From Actinomortierella ambigua (lineage: Eukaryota; Mortierellomycota; Mortierellomycetes; Mortierellales; Mortierellaceae): a stretch of DNA of 64,000 nucleotides. The stretch covers positions 24,043 to 88,042 of the forward strand of contig JAAAJB010000068.1 of NCBI GenBank assembly GCA_016098155.1. The letters are read 5' to 3'. Below the pieces are notes generated by a model that was given only the letters and a program-made list of their open reading frames with translations, was not told where the DNA came from and searched no databases. Of the stretch, positions 34,466 to 45,815 are shown piece by piece (positions within the stretch are counted from its first letter, which is position 1; each line of letters begins with the position of its first letter). The translations under genes and the position numbers were made by a program.

Positions 34466-37400
34466 ATGCATGCAACGATGAATCCCTCCAGGCCTACCTG
34501 CTCAACCTCGTCGTCGGCTTCTTCGTCCGCCCCATACTCGCCGTCACTCCCTGTTGAGCAGGATACCATTCCATTCGGACACCATGGCCAGTCGTCATTC
34601 CCTCAAGCCTACGACGACCACAAGATTCCGTATACCTGTCAGGCCCCTCAACCTCCACTACAGCATCGTTTGCGGTCTAGCTTTTTGGGCAACCTGCGCG
34701 AACGAAGCCTGGGCTTTCAGAGGGGCAATGCGTACAAGATCGCCTCCAGGCGACTCTATCGTTCGATTTACCCAAACCACACGCTCTATGCCGTCACCTG
34801 CCCAAGCTCAAATCTCAAGCGATTCACGCCTTGTGGCCAGGTAAGACTCTATGCTGAAGAGGGGAAGGAGGGGGTAGTGGAAGGAGAAGAGAAGGAAACG
34901 ACACAATGTTGTTGGACATGGTCTACCGAGGAAGGCGATGCTTTGTTATATTTCTTTTTTTTTTTTTTTTTTGGGCCTGCCCCCACAAGGGGTTGGTTTT
35001 TTTTTTCCCCTCCTATTTCTTTNNNNNNNNNNGGGGGTATATTTGTTTTTTTTTTTTTTCATTCGGCCTGCTCACACAATGGTATGGTTTCTATTCTCCG
35101 CTACTAATTCCTTCATCCACCCCAACGACCCCCCCCCTTCTAATCACAGTATCTGATTGGTGTATCCAAGAACCTGCAAGCTGTCCACGTCTTCAAGTTT
35201 AAAGGATCTGGAGGTCCTTCTGAAGAAAGGTCGCCCGACGCATTGGGTTTCAAAGACTACTTTGACCTCAAGCATGAGTCTCATGTTGCACGCGAATCCG
35301 AGACGCTATCCAAAGATTTTTGCTTGGTGACCGACAATGGACGATTTGTAAGTACGAGATTTCGTTGTCTTCGGCCCCTCTCACCCCCTCCTCGTCCTTC
35401 TCTCGTTTTCTTCTCGAGACAGAAAGGTGTCTGTTCTTTCGTGAGTTCAGCAAATGAGGGAGCGCTTGCGCTGTGTGTTGAAAGTCTCTTTTTTTTTGGC
35501 GACGATGCCCCCTGCCCTCCCCTCACTTGATCTCGTAATCCTTGCGCCCGCCGTGTAACTGTCTTTGCCCTCTTTTCTTGTCTAACGGTGCACACTCCTC
35601 TTCTTCCAAAAAAAAACTGTGGATGTAGATAATTGTCGCTGCAACAGCACCATGCTCAACAAACTCTACAGATGCCCGACCGTATCCATGCTCCCTCAGT
35701 TGTTTACCCAACCTCGACCTTGTAGTCTTTTATGTGATAGAGCTAAAGACCGGAAAGGTGAGTGTTACCCAATGATCACCTGCCATCATCTGCTGTTTGC
35801 CGTCGTGGCAACCCTGACATCCCGAGCCTAACATTCTGTTCGTGTGATGGTGTATTGATATTTTTTAAAAAAAATAAGGTTGCTGATAGACGCGAATTCA
35901 AGAGTGAATATGTTTCGATTCCCCTACACGCTGGTGTCAGTCTATATGGATCTTTGCTGGCAGTGATGCTCATCCAAAGCCAGGCCATCCAAATTATCCA
36001 CATCAAAGACAATGGAAAGCTGGTCGATCTCCACAGAATAGGGTGGTACAACCATGATGACGATGAGCTCGTGCTGGCGCGGTACCGCGAATTCAACGAG
36101 CAATTCAACATGCAGCAATCCCTTTCAGCCGCTGTACCGTACTACGCACGTGGATGTAATGAGACGAAGGACGATGAGACCAAGGATAGCAAGAACTCGG
36201 AGCGACTAGATTCGTTTGCTTTGGCGCCCTCAATGTCGTCGACACTAGACTCGAGGATGGATACAACGTATCATCAAGTACCATCTGGGATGCCTGGTTC
36301 GTCGTCTCGGACTCCAACCTCTGGAGGAAGTGCGACCGCCGCTCCAGCAACAGCATCAACATCACTGACGTACTCATACACGCACTGCTGTGAAACTAAC
36401 TCGCAGATGATTAGCGGCATCAATCAGCGATTATTGTCGTTCCTGTTCCGGAAAGCGTTCAATGCCGACGATGGGGGCGCTGCGCTGCGACATTTCCATT
36501 TAACATTCCAGCAGTTTGCGAGTCTCGTGATGTTGCGCATGCAGTTTCTGGATAACGAGCACATGCTGATCAAGTTTGGCAAGGAAGAATGTGTTTTGGG
36601 GCGAGTATGTGGACTTTTTTTTTCTCTGTCGTGGTTCACAATGGAGTAGAGAGATAATTGAGACCGCATGAACGCGCGCAACTTACAAACTTCCTGCTCT
36701 CCCGCCTCCCTCTACCCCTTCGGCAACACTTTAGCCATCGGACAGTACCTACCAGACGGCGTTCTTTGTCATTTACAACTTTTGCACCACAGAGATCACA
36801 GCTGTCTATGACAATGCATCGGAGGAGTTTATCCAGGTTTACGAGGCATGGGCGGACCAGTTTTGTGCGTCGGCATACACAACTGCTGGACCTGATAAGC
36901 AACACTACACATCGACATGTTCCAATAACATTTATGCCAAGGACTTACTGAAGAAGTACCAGTATAGTATGCGCCACGCCAGGAACGGAGGGTAAGTCTC
37001 AGGATTGTGGCCAGAAAGAGTAGCAAAGAAAAGCAACAAACGAACACGCAATTGACCTCGGTTCTCCTTTCGGTACCTTTTCATTGTTTAGACTTGCTCA
37101 AGCTATCAAGCGAACGCTGAACGTGCTGCCGTTCCATCCACAATCACTGAGCGACAGTCCCTATTTTGATCTCGCACTGTTCAGCTACGACGACAAGGTC
37201 ATTTCCAATTCGGACCGGTAAGGACTAGAAATTCGCTCTTGTCATCGTCTTCCAATCGCCTACTACTCTTGTAGCGAAGTAACGAAAACCCCTACTGAAC
37301 TGACTCTTTGTTTATTTGTTTGTCCTCCTGCTTGTGTGTGCGTGTGTGTGTGTGTTTTTTTTTACTAGTCCAAAACCTTGCCAAGACTTCCCCATCAAGT

Positions 37401-38527
37401 TTTATCTGCGAGGTAGTGGCGAGCTCAAGTTCAAGATTGACGTCTTCAAACCAGGACCCAGTGGCACAGGCAACGGAACCAATACCAACGTTGTGAGGAA
37501 GCGCTTTGCGACGTTTATCACGCATCCTTTTGAGCCATTTATGATTTCGATCGTAACGCACCAACACCAACCAGCATTGCCCAATTTTCACGTCCGGATA
37601 CCCAGGAGCGAGGAGAATAGCAAAGACCTACCAATGATGCACCACCCGCAGCTACCGGTGGTCGCAGGCGCCCAGCAAGCATCGCTTCCTCTTGCCTCGC
37701 AGCCAATGTCGGGCGTTGTTGTCACGTACTCATATCAGAATCGCGCCCAGCCACCGTTGTCGAGCCGCATGCAAGCACAATCGATCCCACCCACCATCCA
37801 CCAGCCCCCACCACTCTTCCGGACCCCACGTCCGCATCAAAGCCATCTCCACCACCACCTACATCACCACCACCACGGACTGCGACATCATCGATCCTAT
37901 CAACAGAGAGGAGGACATCTTCAGCACCATCATCACCCATACCACCAGTCGTCGCCGTTGTCGGATCGTGGTGATCGATCAAGTCCCATGGCACGGACTG
38001 TTTCCTCCCATGCAGCCCACCTGTCCTTGTCATCGTCGTCATCATCATCATCATCATCATCGTCGTCTTCCCCTTCCTCCTCCGCCATGATGAGTGCCAT
38101 GGATGAGGGAACTTCTTCGTTGTCAACTTTTGCTAATGTCGCCATTGCTGCCGCTGCTGCTGCTGCTGCTGCTGCCGCCGCCTCTGGATCCGGATCGAGT
38201 TCGGCAGCGTCGTCATCAACATCGTCTGCGTCAACGTTATCGGCAATGTTTGCATTGGAAGCAAGCAACGGAGGTCTTGGTGTGAGCATGGGCAGTGGGG
38301 CGAGCGGCACAGGAGGTAGTAGTGGTGGTGGTGGACCGATCCGATTACGAGAACGGCGTCGCATCACATCCTGTTCACCACTCGGAACGTACTCGACGAC
38401 AGCGTCGAGTCTTGCAGCAGCTTCAGCTTCGGAAGGATCGTCTTCGGCTTCAGATGTATCCATGAGCGCCGACTCTTCCACCCAGCCCACACCACAATCG
38501 TCGCCACGGTCATCACCGGGACCATAA
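34466..38527 (+). CDS. DET1: DET1 homologue with a long C-terminal extension
   Basis: Seven exons (34466-34840, 35150-35347, 35629-35757, 35879-36604, 36735-36991, 37092-37217, 37369-38527) give 989 residues. The De-etiolated-1 family is recognised by FLGNLRERSL, LKRFTPCGQYLIGVSKNLQAV, a cysteine-containing loop with IIVAATAPCS, YVIELKTGK, GVSLYGSLLAVMLIQSQAI, ALRHFHLTFQQFASLVMLRM, TAFFVIYNFCTTEITAVYDN, SPYFDLALFSYDDKVISNSD and RFATFITHPFEPFMISI. The family part ends near residue 682. DET1 joins DDB1 and COP10/DDA1-type partners in CUL4 ubiquitin ligases acting in the nucleus. The last 307 residues (His/Ser/Ala-rich, with poly-Ser and poly-Ala runs) are absent from plant and animal DET1. ATG 34478 is an alternative start. 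An assembly gap lies in intron 1. Confidence 0.9.
35023..35032. other. Assembly gap (10 N) in DET1 intron 1
   Basis: Ten unknown bases are flanked by T runs (about 34948-35022) and by G and T runs just after. The true gap size may differ from ten. It lies inside an intron, so the coding prediction is not affected. Confidence 0.98.
38030..38190 (+). repeat. Poly-Ser and poly-Ala codon repeats in DET1 tail
   Basis: A TCA/TCG run at about 38031-38075 encodes a poly-Ser tract, and a GCT/GCC run at about 38145-38185 encodes a poly-Ala tract. Both lie in the fungal-specific tail. Confidence 0.8.
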
Positions 38528-38887
38528 GCTTACAAATACATGAAAAAAAAACAGTAGGCAGTAGTGAAGAGGCCAAAGGTCCTCAAAAGATGGAGCCGGT
38601 ACTTTTCTTGGGTTCCCTTAGAAGCTATATTGAACCCTTCTTGGCTAGCAGCAAGCAAACCTCTCTCTGCATCCTCGCAGATTGCCATAGTCTCTCACCG
38701 ATGTACAATAACCAAAATATCCCCATCGCACAAAAGGTGTCTGTTCTGATTTGATTTGATGTGAGGGGGAGTCTTTTCTGTAACCAAAAAAGGAAAATCA
38801 CAGGCACAGAAGAAGAGTAGGAAAGACAGATCAAAAAGAATTCAACTTTGATTCATTCACTTTTACACATTTAACATACATCCGCTC
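38528..38887. other. Short spacer between DET1 and the EMR1-type gene
   Basis: 360 bases without a supported gene. It should hold the DET1 3' end and the promoter of the downstream gene in the same orientation. Confidence 0.6.
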
Positions 38888-39728
38888 ATGGGCTGGTTCA
38901 CACGGAGTAGCGACAGCAGCAAAGACAAGGAGAACTCTGGCGCCACCAGTGCCGAGTCAGTACCGCATTCTGCAGGAGGCGCCTCGACACCAGCAGCACC
39001 AGCACCAGCACCAGTACCTGTACCTGTACCATCACACTCGTCCAAAGACCTGCCGTCGAGCGAGCCGTTCTCGCCGATCCCAATCCCCGATGACCAGCCC
39101 ACAATCTCGGCCAAAAACACATCGGGGGCACCAATTGGCGCGGCCATTCCGTCGGCGGTGACGGTGGAGCAGCGGATGCAGAAGGATCTGTACATCTTTG
39201 ACGAGTACAAGCCCTCAGAGGATATGATGGAAAAATACAAAGTCAGCGATGCGATCAACGAACTTTTTGCTTGTTCATGTAAGGAATCAGTCGCCACACA
39301 ACCCAACCAACCTCTTTCAAGGGCGTGGGGAGGATGCCAGAGCAGTGGAAAGAAAGGAGCGGATGAAAAAAAAAATAGCGTACAACATACTAATCCCCAT
39401 GCTTTTTTTTTCTTTTCCCTTCGCTCCCTCCACCCCCACTACCACGGACTCCAACAACAACAACAACAAAAAATGATTAGCTCTGGGATCCAACATCCGG
39501 AACTACTATCGGTACGGCACGTTCCGCAACTGTACCGACAAGTACGAGAAGGTCAAGTTTTGCATGTCGCTCAAGACAAATACAGACCAGGTGGCCCAGA
39601 TCATGATCCAGAAGCGCGAGGCCGAGCTCCGCGCCGCCAAGGCCGCCCAGCCAAACTCGGAGGATGTCTGGACCGTCCGGCCAGGCCCCCCGGAGGATCT
39701 GGTGGAATTGGCACAACATTCAGCATAA
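38888..39728 (+). CDS. EMR1: EMR1/DUF3128-family protein
   Basis: Two exons (38888-39278, 39481-39728) give 212 residues. The first 85 are Ser/Pro/Ala-rich and disordered. The conserved DUF3128 part follows: ELFACSSLGSNIRNYYRYG, then TFRNCTDKYEKVKFC. Cysteines lie at 129, 148 and 158, and the last two form a CX9C spacing like that of small mitochondrial intermembrane-space proteins. Fission yeast Emr1 and yeast Emi1 belong here. They are small proteins linked to mitochondrial function and, in budding yeast, to early meiotic gene induction. Location here is inferred. The two exons join within a Ser codon, and the conserved motif spans the junction, which supports the intron. Confidence 0.8.
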
Positions 39729-39986
39729 AATCATTGGATGAAGAGGAGGAGAAAGAAATTTTTTACAAAAGAAAATGGATTGAAAAATAAAACGGGAAAA
39801 CAAAGAATTAAAAGTGGAAGGTGCTTTAAGTTGGATTTTATATTATTATTTTTTTTTTTACCCATCCTACACTACGCTGGGAGATGGATCCGTAAAACAA
39901 TCAGCGCAAAAGGACACTCCTTTTTGGGAGCGGGGGGGGGATTGTTCATGCCATTTGGTGAAGGTTGGATGTGGTAAAGTAAGAGA

Positions 39987-40226
39987 TTAATCCGACGAAG
40001 CAGAGGGGGGCTTGCTGCCGGGGCCAAAGTTATAGTAAACGTAGGCGACATCGAAGCCGAGAACGGCAGAAACTCCCGAGGTAATGGCAAGCTTCTTGTC
40101 CGAGTGGCCTTGGGTAGCAGCAGGCGGGGTTTTCTGGGAAGCAGAAGAGTACGAACGACGAGCGACGGCCTGAAGAGCGTTCGACGACGAGCGGATGACA
40201 CGAGCGGAGGTAGCAATGGCAGACAT
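39987..40226 (-). CDS. Small mitochondrial-type single-helix protein
   Basis: Intronless, 79 residues. The first 32 are rich in Arg, Ser and Ala with no acidic residues (ARVIRSSSNALQAVARRSYSS), a good mitochondrial presequence. One hydrophobic helix (about 46-66, LAITSGVSAVLGFDVAYVYY) ends at NFGPGSKPPSA. I do not recognise the family. It looks like a small inner-membrane subunit or assembly factor. A broken copy lies at 45604-45815, which suggests that the gene is expressed and prone to duplication. The ATG fits a Kozak context (ACCATG). Confidence 0.65.
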   Translation of the reverse strand: MSAIATSARVIRSSSNALQAVARRSYSSASQKTPPAATQGHSDKKLAITSGVSAVLGFDVAYVYYNFGPGSKPPSASSD

Positions 40227-41807
40227 GGTGTAGCGAGAGAGAGTGGGGAGGTTGATAGTAGAGTGAAGTGGTGCAAAAAGTTGTTGCGGCTGATGGAGAA
40301 CTAACAGGAGACGGAAAAGTAGTATTTATACAAGAAATGGAGATGTGGAGATGTGTGGTCTACCTTCGCACAAATTGAGAAGGCGTTTGTCGTCCCCATT
40401 TGGCAATAACTGAGCTTGGGCAGTCGAACTTGGCGTTCATTGTTCATAGCGGGTGTAGCCGGTTGAGAATATGGCAAGCTAATGGCAAGCTGATAAACCG
40501 ACGTGGAGATTGAGTGCAATGCCTGTCCTCTTTCCTCAAACAAAATTTGTTCTCGTACCACGACGAGGAAGAGAGGAAGGTCTTTAACAACTGTAAACAT
40601 TGACGTTGACATGCGACCTTTCTGCTTCGCAGAAAAAAAAGATTTTTTTCAAGGACCCTTTGCGAGAGTGCTCGGAATGGTGTCGACTTTCGTTTCTACC
40701 AAATGTGGACTGGAAACACTTTCAAGTCCTCCCACACGTATTATCCGTCTCCCTCTATCTCCTTGATTTCTTTGATACCAGGATGATATACTCTAATATT
40801 TATCAGAAAGACTCGCCTAATTTCTCCGTCGTTTTAGGTTGAGATTTTGGCTGCAAATTTGTCAGATGTACCAACCTTGAGTTTCTGAAAGACACATAGC
40901 CTTGTCTAAAAGGTGAGAACATTAGGACGCAGAGTCCTTGCTGAAAATACAACAGATAAATGACTTCTCTTCTCTCTATTTTTGTCGCTCTCCCTTGATT
41001 TCGCTTGCCGCCATGTCCGTAGCAATTATATCGACGTGGAGCACAAAGCAGCCACCATAGAAGCAAGATTTGGCTTTGCCTAGGGCCTCAGCATGTGGAT
41101 GTCGTGGCAGTCTCTGGTGCGCGGTTCTGGGGCCCATGTTGGCATCCTTTTACCTTCAGTCCGATTTGTGTAGAAAAAAGACCCCCCACCCCCCGAAAAA
41201 GGGATTGCCAACAGCTTTTCCATTAGCGTCTCGTTGTTAAGGGCTTGAATGGCAAGGCCATATCTTCCTGTTCAGAAATTGAACGTGAGGGTCACGCTTG
41301 CAACACAGCGCGAGGCACATGAGGACAGGAGCGTGTTCACGTTGCTAGAATTTGAAAAAAAAAGTGCTGAAAAGAATGCTCCGGGTATGGCGGCAGACAA
41401 CATCGAAGGAGAGGTAGCGAAGGTGTCCTCACCTTTAAGGTACCAGGTGTGTTTAACAAATTGCTCTAAATATTACACTTACTGCGGTCAAGCTCTCTAT
41501 CGTCGCAACCATACTTCAAGATAGGAAGAAAAATCTCTTACTTACACTTTTTAAACCTTGCTCCTGCGCATCCCCCACAGAAACATTCAAAATTGCTGCA
41601 GGGCACAGATATTCTTCGCATGTTGTCTGCAGACTGCAAATGTAAAGGGGAAGACGGCGTTGTGTAAGATATGCGCGTCACGATACCCATTGTCATTTCC
41701 ATTGTAGCCGACTCTGCCATCATCATCGCGAGTCATCGCGAGTCATTGCACTCTCACCTCCATTACAAAAATACTCTTCTTTTTTCTGTTACTAAAAATC
41801 TCTCTTC
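40227..41807. other. Intergenic DNA at the start of the second accessory island
   Basis: About 1.6 kb without a recognisable gene. The 100 bases before kinase paralogue 2 contain a perfect tandem ATCGCGAGTC pair (about 41725-41744). This flank does not clearly match the shared flank of paralogues 1 and 3. Confidence 0.5.
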
Positions 41808-44800
41808 ATGGTACCTACAAAAACCCTTGCACAGACAGGCAAAATGTGGAGACGAAACTAGCTTCATACCCATTGATCTCTCACCGACCTTTATTTTGTT
41901 AGTCCTCTCTGCAATCCTTGCTGGTTCTAGGAAATACTCTCGGATCAGGAGGCTATGGAGCTGTTTACGAGGCTCTCTGGGGATGCCAGCAATGTGCCGC
42001 AAAGACGTTCTTCCTCTCGCAGTCGGACTTTCATGAGCATGCTATCCAGAAGGAGATCAAGGTCTTGAAGGCCCTCAGGCATCGCAACATCATCCAGTTC
42101 TACAGGACTCATGAGCAGGACGATCGCATCTATCTCATCATGGAACTCGCCGAGAAGGGGACTCTCTCCATGGCCATCAAAGCTGGCGCGCTCAGTTGGT
42201 CAAACAAGGAACGTCTCGCTCACGACATTGCTCGGGGTCTCGAGTATATCCACCAAGAGTCTGTCCTCCACCGCGATCTCAAGAGTGCCAATGTGCTCCT
42301 GACGAGGCATATGGAAGCCAAGCTAGCCGACTTTGGACTTGCCCAGATCCGGTCGACTGTGAGCAGTAGCCTATCGATGCCATCTGCTGGGGGAGGGCTC
42401 GCCGGGACGCTGAGGTGGATCGCACCAGAGCTCTTTGACGTTGAGAAACCTGCCTACTCAACCAAGACAGACATCTATGCGTTAGGCATGGTGATGTGGG
42501 AGATGGCAGCCAACTCCACACAGCCATACAAAGACCAAGATAATGGAGCTCTGATCGCCATGCATGTAAAGCGTGGCCATCGCGAGATATTACCCAAAGA
42601 TACACCGACAGAGTACCGCGCATGGGTCGAGCGCTGCTGGCACCAGGACCCTAATCAACGACCTGATGCGAGCATGGTGGTCTTGGTGCAAGAGGCGCCA
42701 CAGGGCACGGTCAACAATGGCGAGGATGATATTTCCATTTCACTCAGTCTCAGCCACGACGGCACCACCCTGACCGATACACTAGACACGCCATTGCTGT
42801 CCGATGACCATCCAGGAACAGCAACCCATACCAGCACTGGACGTTTGCCGCAGTCTGGCGACAACGTCGTACGATACTTTAGCCAGGCGGCTCAGCATGG
42901 CAACCACGATGCACAGCTGTTTCTCGGATGGCTCTACGGACATGGTGGAGGAATCGTCGGCAAGAGCGAGGCAGATTCGCTCTGGTGGTATCGCAAGGCA
43001 GCCAAGGGCGGGAATGCTACAGCGCAGCTCACACTCGGAGATTTGTATGAGCATGGCCATGGCGTGGATGCAAGCGATGTCGAGGCTGCCCTCTGGTACC
43101 GCAAGGCCGCTGTCCACGGAGTGGTCCAGGCACAAGTCAAGATGGGCGAGATGTATGAAGAGGGCCGTGGGGTTGCGCAGGACGATGTCGAGGCACTCAG
43201 ATGGTTCCGCTTAGCAGCCGAACAAGGACAGGTGGATGCTCAGGTCAAGCTGGCAACATGGCACTCTCTCGGTCGAGGTGTCGAACAGAACGATGGCGAG
43301 GCTGTCAGATGGTACACCAAGGCAGCTGAGCAAGAGAATGCAGACGCACAGTATAATCTTGCCTGTATGTATGCTCGAGGGCAGGGAGTCGATAAGAGTT
43401 ACACTGAGACCGCCAAGTGGTTCGCCAAGGCAGCCGGACAAGGAGAGGCACGCGCACAGTTTAACCTTGGAGTGATGTACAGAAGAGGATATGGAGTCCT
43501 CAAGAGTGACGTCGAGGCATTCAATTGGTATACCAAGGCAGCGGAGCAAGGGTTTGCAGCTGCACAATTCAACCTTGCCGTGATGTACAGACGAGGACAA
43601 GGTGTCTGCCAGAGCAACACCGAGGCGCTCAAGTGGTACACCAAGGCAGCCGAGCAAGGGAACGCACCCGCACAGTTCAACTTTGCCATGATGTACGATA
43701 AAGGACATGGAGTCGAACAGAGTGACGCTGAGGCACTCAGGTGGTACACCAAGGCAGCCGAGCAAGGGAATGTACGCGCACAGTTCAATCTTGGAGTGAA
43801 GTACAGGGGAGGACATGGAACCGACCAGAGTGAAGTTGAGGCATTCAAGTGGTTCACCAAGGCAGCCGAGCAAGGGTACGCACGCGCACAGTTCAACCTT
43901 GCACTCATGCACGACGAAAGACAGGGAGTCGATCAGAGTGACGCTGAGGCGCTCAGGTGGTACACCAAGGCAGCTGAGCAAGGAGATTCAGACGCACAGT
44001 TCAACCTTGCTTTGATGTACGACGAAGGACATGGGGTCGAGCAGAGCGACACCGAGGCGGTCAAGTGGTACACCAAGGCAGCCGAGCAAGGGAATGCACG
44101 CGCGCAGTTTAATCTCGGAGCGATTTACAAAAGAGGACAAGGAGTCGATCAGAGCGACACCGAGGCGGTCAAGTGGTTCACCAAGGCGGCCGAACAAGGG
44201 AATTCACGCGCACAATTTAACCTTGCCACGATGTACGACGAAGGACAAGGAGTCGACCAGAGTGACGCTGAGGCACTCAAGTGGTATACCAAGGCGGCTG
44301 AACAAGGGGATGCAGACGCACAGTACAGCCTTGCCACGACATACGACGAAGGACAAGGGGTCGGTCAGAGCGACACTGAGGCATTCAAGTGGTACACCAA
44401 GGCAGCTGAGCAAGGGAGGGCAAAGGCGCAGTTCAACCTTGCCAGGATGTACGATCAAGGTCGAGGAGTTAATCAGAGCGACACCGATGCAGTCAAGTGG
44501 TATACAAAGGCAGCTGAACAAGGAAGAGCAAAGGCGCAGTTCAACCTTGCCAAGATGTATGGTCAAGGTCGAGGAGTCACACAGAGCGATATCGATGCAG
44601 TCAAGTGGTACACCAAGGCCGCCCAACAAGGAAGAGCGAAAGCGCAGTTCAGCCTTGCCAGGATGTATGAACATGGTCGAGGGGTTGGTCAGAGCGACAC
44701 CGAAGCATTCAAATGGTACACCAGGGCAGCTGAGCAAGGAAGATCAAAAGCGCAGTTCAGCCTTGCCAAGATGTATGGCCAAGGGCGAGGAGTCCATCGG

Positions 44801-45028
44801 AGTGACACGGATGCGGCCAAGTGGTACACGAAGGCCGCCGAGCAAGGGAGAGCAAAAGCGCAGTTCAATCTCGCCTTGATGTACGACCAAGGTCGAGGGG
44901 TCAGCCAGAGCGACACCGATGCGGTCAAGTGGTACGCCAAGGCAGCCAAGCAAGAGCATGCGCCTGCAAAGCACAACCTTGCAGTGATGTCCAATTGTAG
45001 GATCAAGAGGTGGTTAGAAGGCCGCTGA
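41808..45028 (+). CDS. TKL-like protein kinase with C-terminal Sel1 repeats (paralogue 2)
   Basis: Two exons, 41808-41810 (ATG) and 41903-45028, give 1042 residues. The kinase (about 8-265) has LGSGGYGAV, Lys35, Glu52, Asp126 in HRDLKSANVLL, DFG at 144-146 and IAPE, so all catalytic residues are present. About 19 Sel1 units follow, most reading ALKWYTKAAEQGNADAQFNL with small changes, the largest array of the three. Where paralogues 1 and 3 have Met7, this gene has TTG (Leu), so translation cannot start there, and the upstream ATG|GTACCT exon is needed. It diverges more from paralogues 1 and 3 than they do from each other (DFGLAQI against DFGHAKI). Role inferred: a soluble signalling kinase with a repeat arm for partner binding. 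Confidence 0.85.
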
Positions 45029-45603
45029 TGGTTCATCAAGAGGGTGGAGAAAACGCGTACCCAGGATTCTCAACACTGACAGCGTGGCCTTTGGTCAAGG
45101 GGATCGAGGTATGCGCTCAACCTGACTCTCAAGTCTTCCGAGAATGGAGAGTGAAGCGCACATAGTGGCATCCGATGCACTGCCGAGGCAGCCGACCAAG
45201 GATCTGCGTCGCAATTGCATGGGCTTGTAATTTATGATACCATAGATTTGAAAGAACGGATTCAAAATAAAGAAGGTTGCTTCTGATTCCTACTTTTTTT
45301 CGAAAAATATATACCAACGTCAATACTCTACTGACGTCCGCATCGTTAAAACACAAGAGATGCGAGCGACAGATTTTGTTCGATAGGTGAGAGAATAAAG
45401 GGCGATATCCAGATGTTAGCGAGTTGCATCCTGCACTGGCTACGCAATGGCTGCCCAGGTTTAGCTATTTGCCAAATGCCGATGACAATCACTCTCTCGG
45501 TTTGCAGCAAGTATCAGCTGGCTCTCCACAACCGCAACAACGCTTACATATCCAATCCCTACTTCGCCTCGCTCTCAGCCTCCCATTTCTCTCCTACTAC
45601 CTC
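45029..45603 (+). other. 3' flank with decayed Sel1 unit
   Basis: Beyond the stop codon, at about 45165-45235, the sequence still reads CTAEAADQGSASQLHGLVIYD, a degenerate Sel1 unit matching one downstream of paralogue 3. The remainder shows no gene. Confidence 0.45.
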
Positions 45604-45815
45604 ATGTCTGCCGTTGCTGCCTCCGCTCGTCGTCAGTACTCTGCTGCGTCTCAGTAAGCCTTGACTTCAGCGCTCTATAAGGCCACTCGGACAAAAAGAC
45701 CGCTATTGCTTTAGTGGTGTCCACCGTTCTCGGTTTCGATATTTGTTTTGCATACTATAGCTGGGGCCCTGGAAGCAAGACCTCCGCCCCATCTGCCTTA
45801 ACACCCTCGCGCTGT
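45604..45815 (+). pseudogene. Decayed copy of the 79-residue mitochondrial-type gene
   Basis: Starts MSAVAASARRQYSAASQ and then hits a stop. After a short gap it continues in another frame with GHSDKKTAIAL and STVLGFDICFAYYSWGPGSK. This matches the intact minus-strand gene at 39987-40226 (GHSDKK, VLGFD, GPGSK). About 15 residues before GHSDKK are lost or scrambled, with a TAA directly upstream of that block. No intron of reasonable size restores the frame. The C/T-rich leader before the ATG is also similar. Confidence 0.75.

Noticed and set aside
39249..39480. Read-through of the EMR1-type first exon into the intron
   Set aside because: The GTAAGG donor and ATTAG acceptor restore the conserved SSLGSNIRNYYRYG, whereas read-through gives Lys/Asn and Phe runs.
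43270..45000. Regular 108-base periodicity resembling a CRISPR or satellite array
   Set aside because: It is coding Sel1 repeat DNA in one open frame in a eukaryotic genome.
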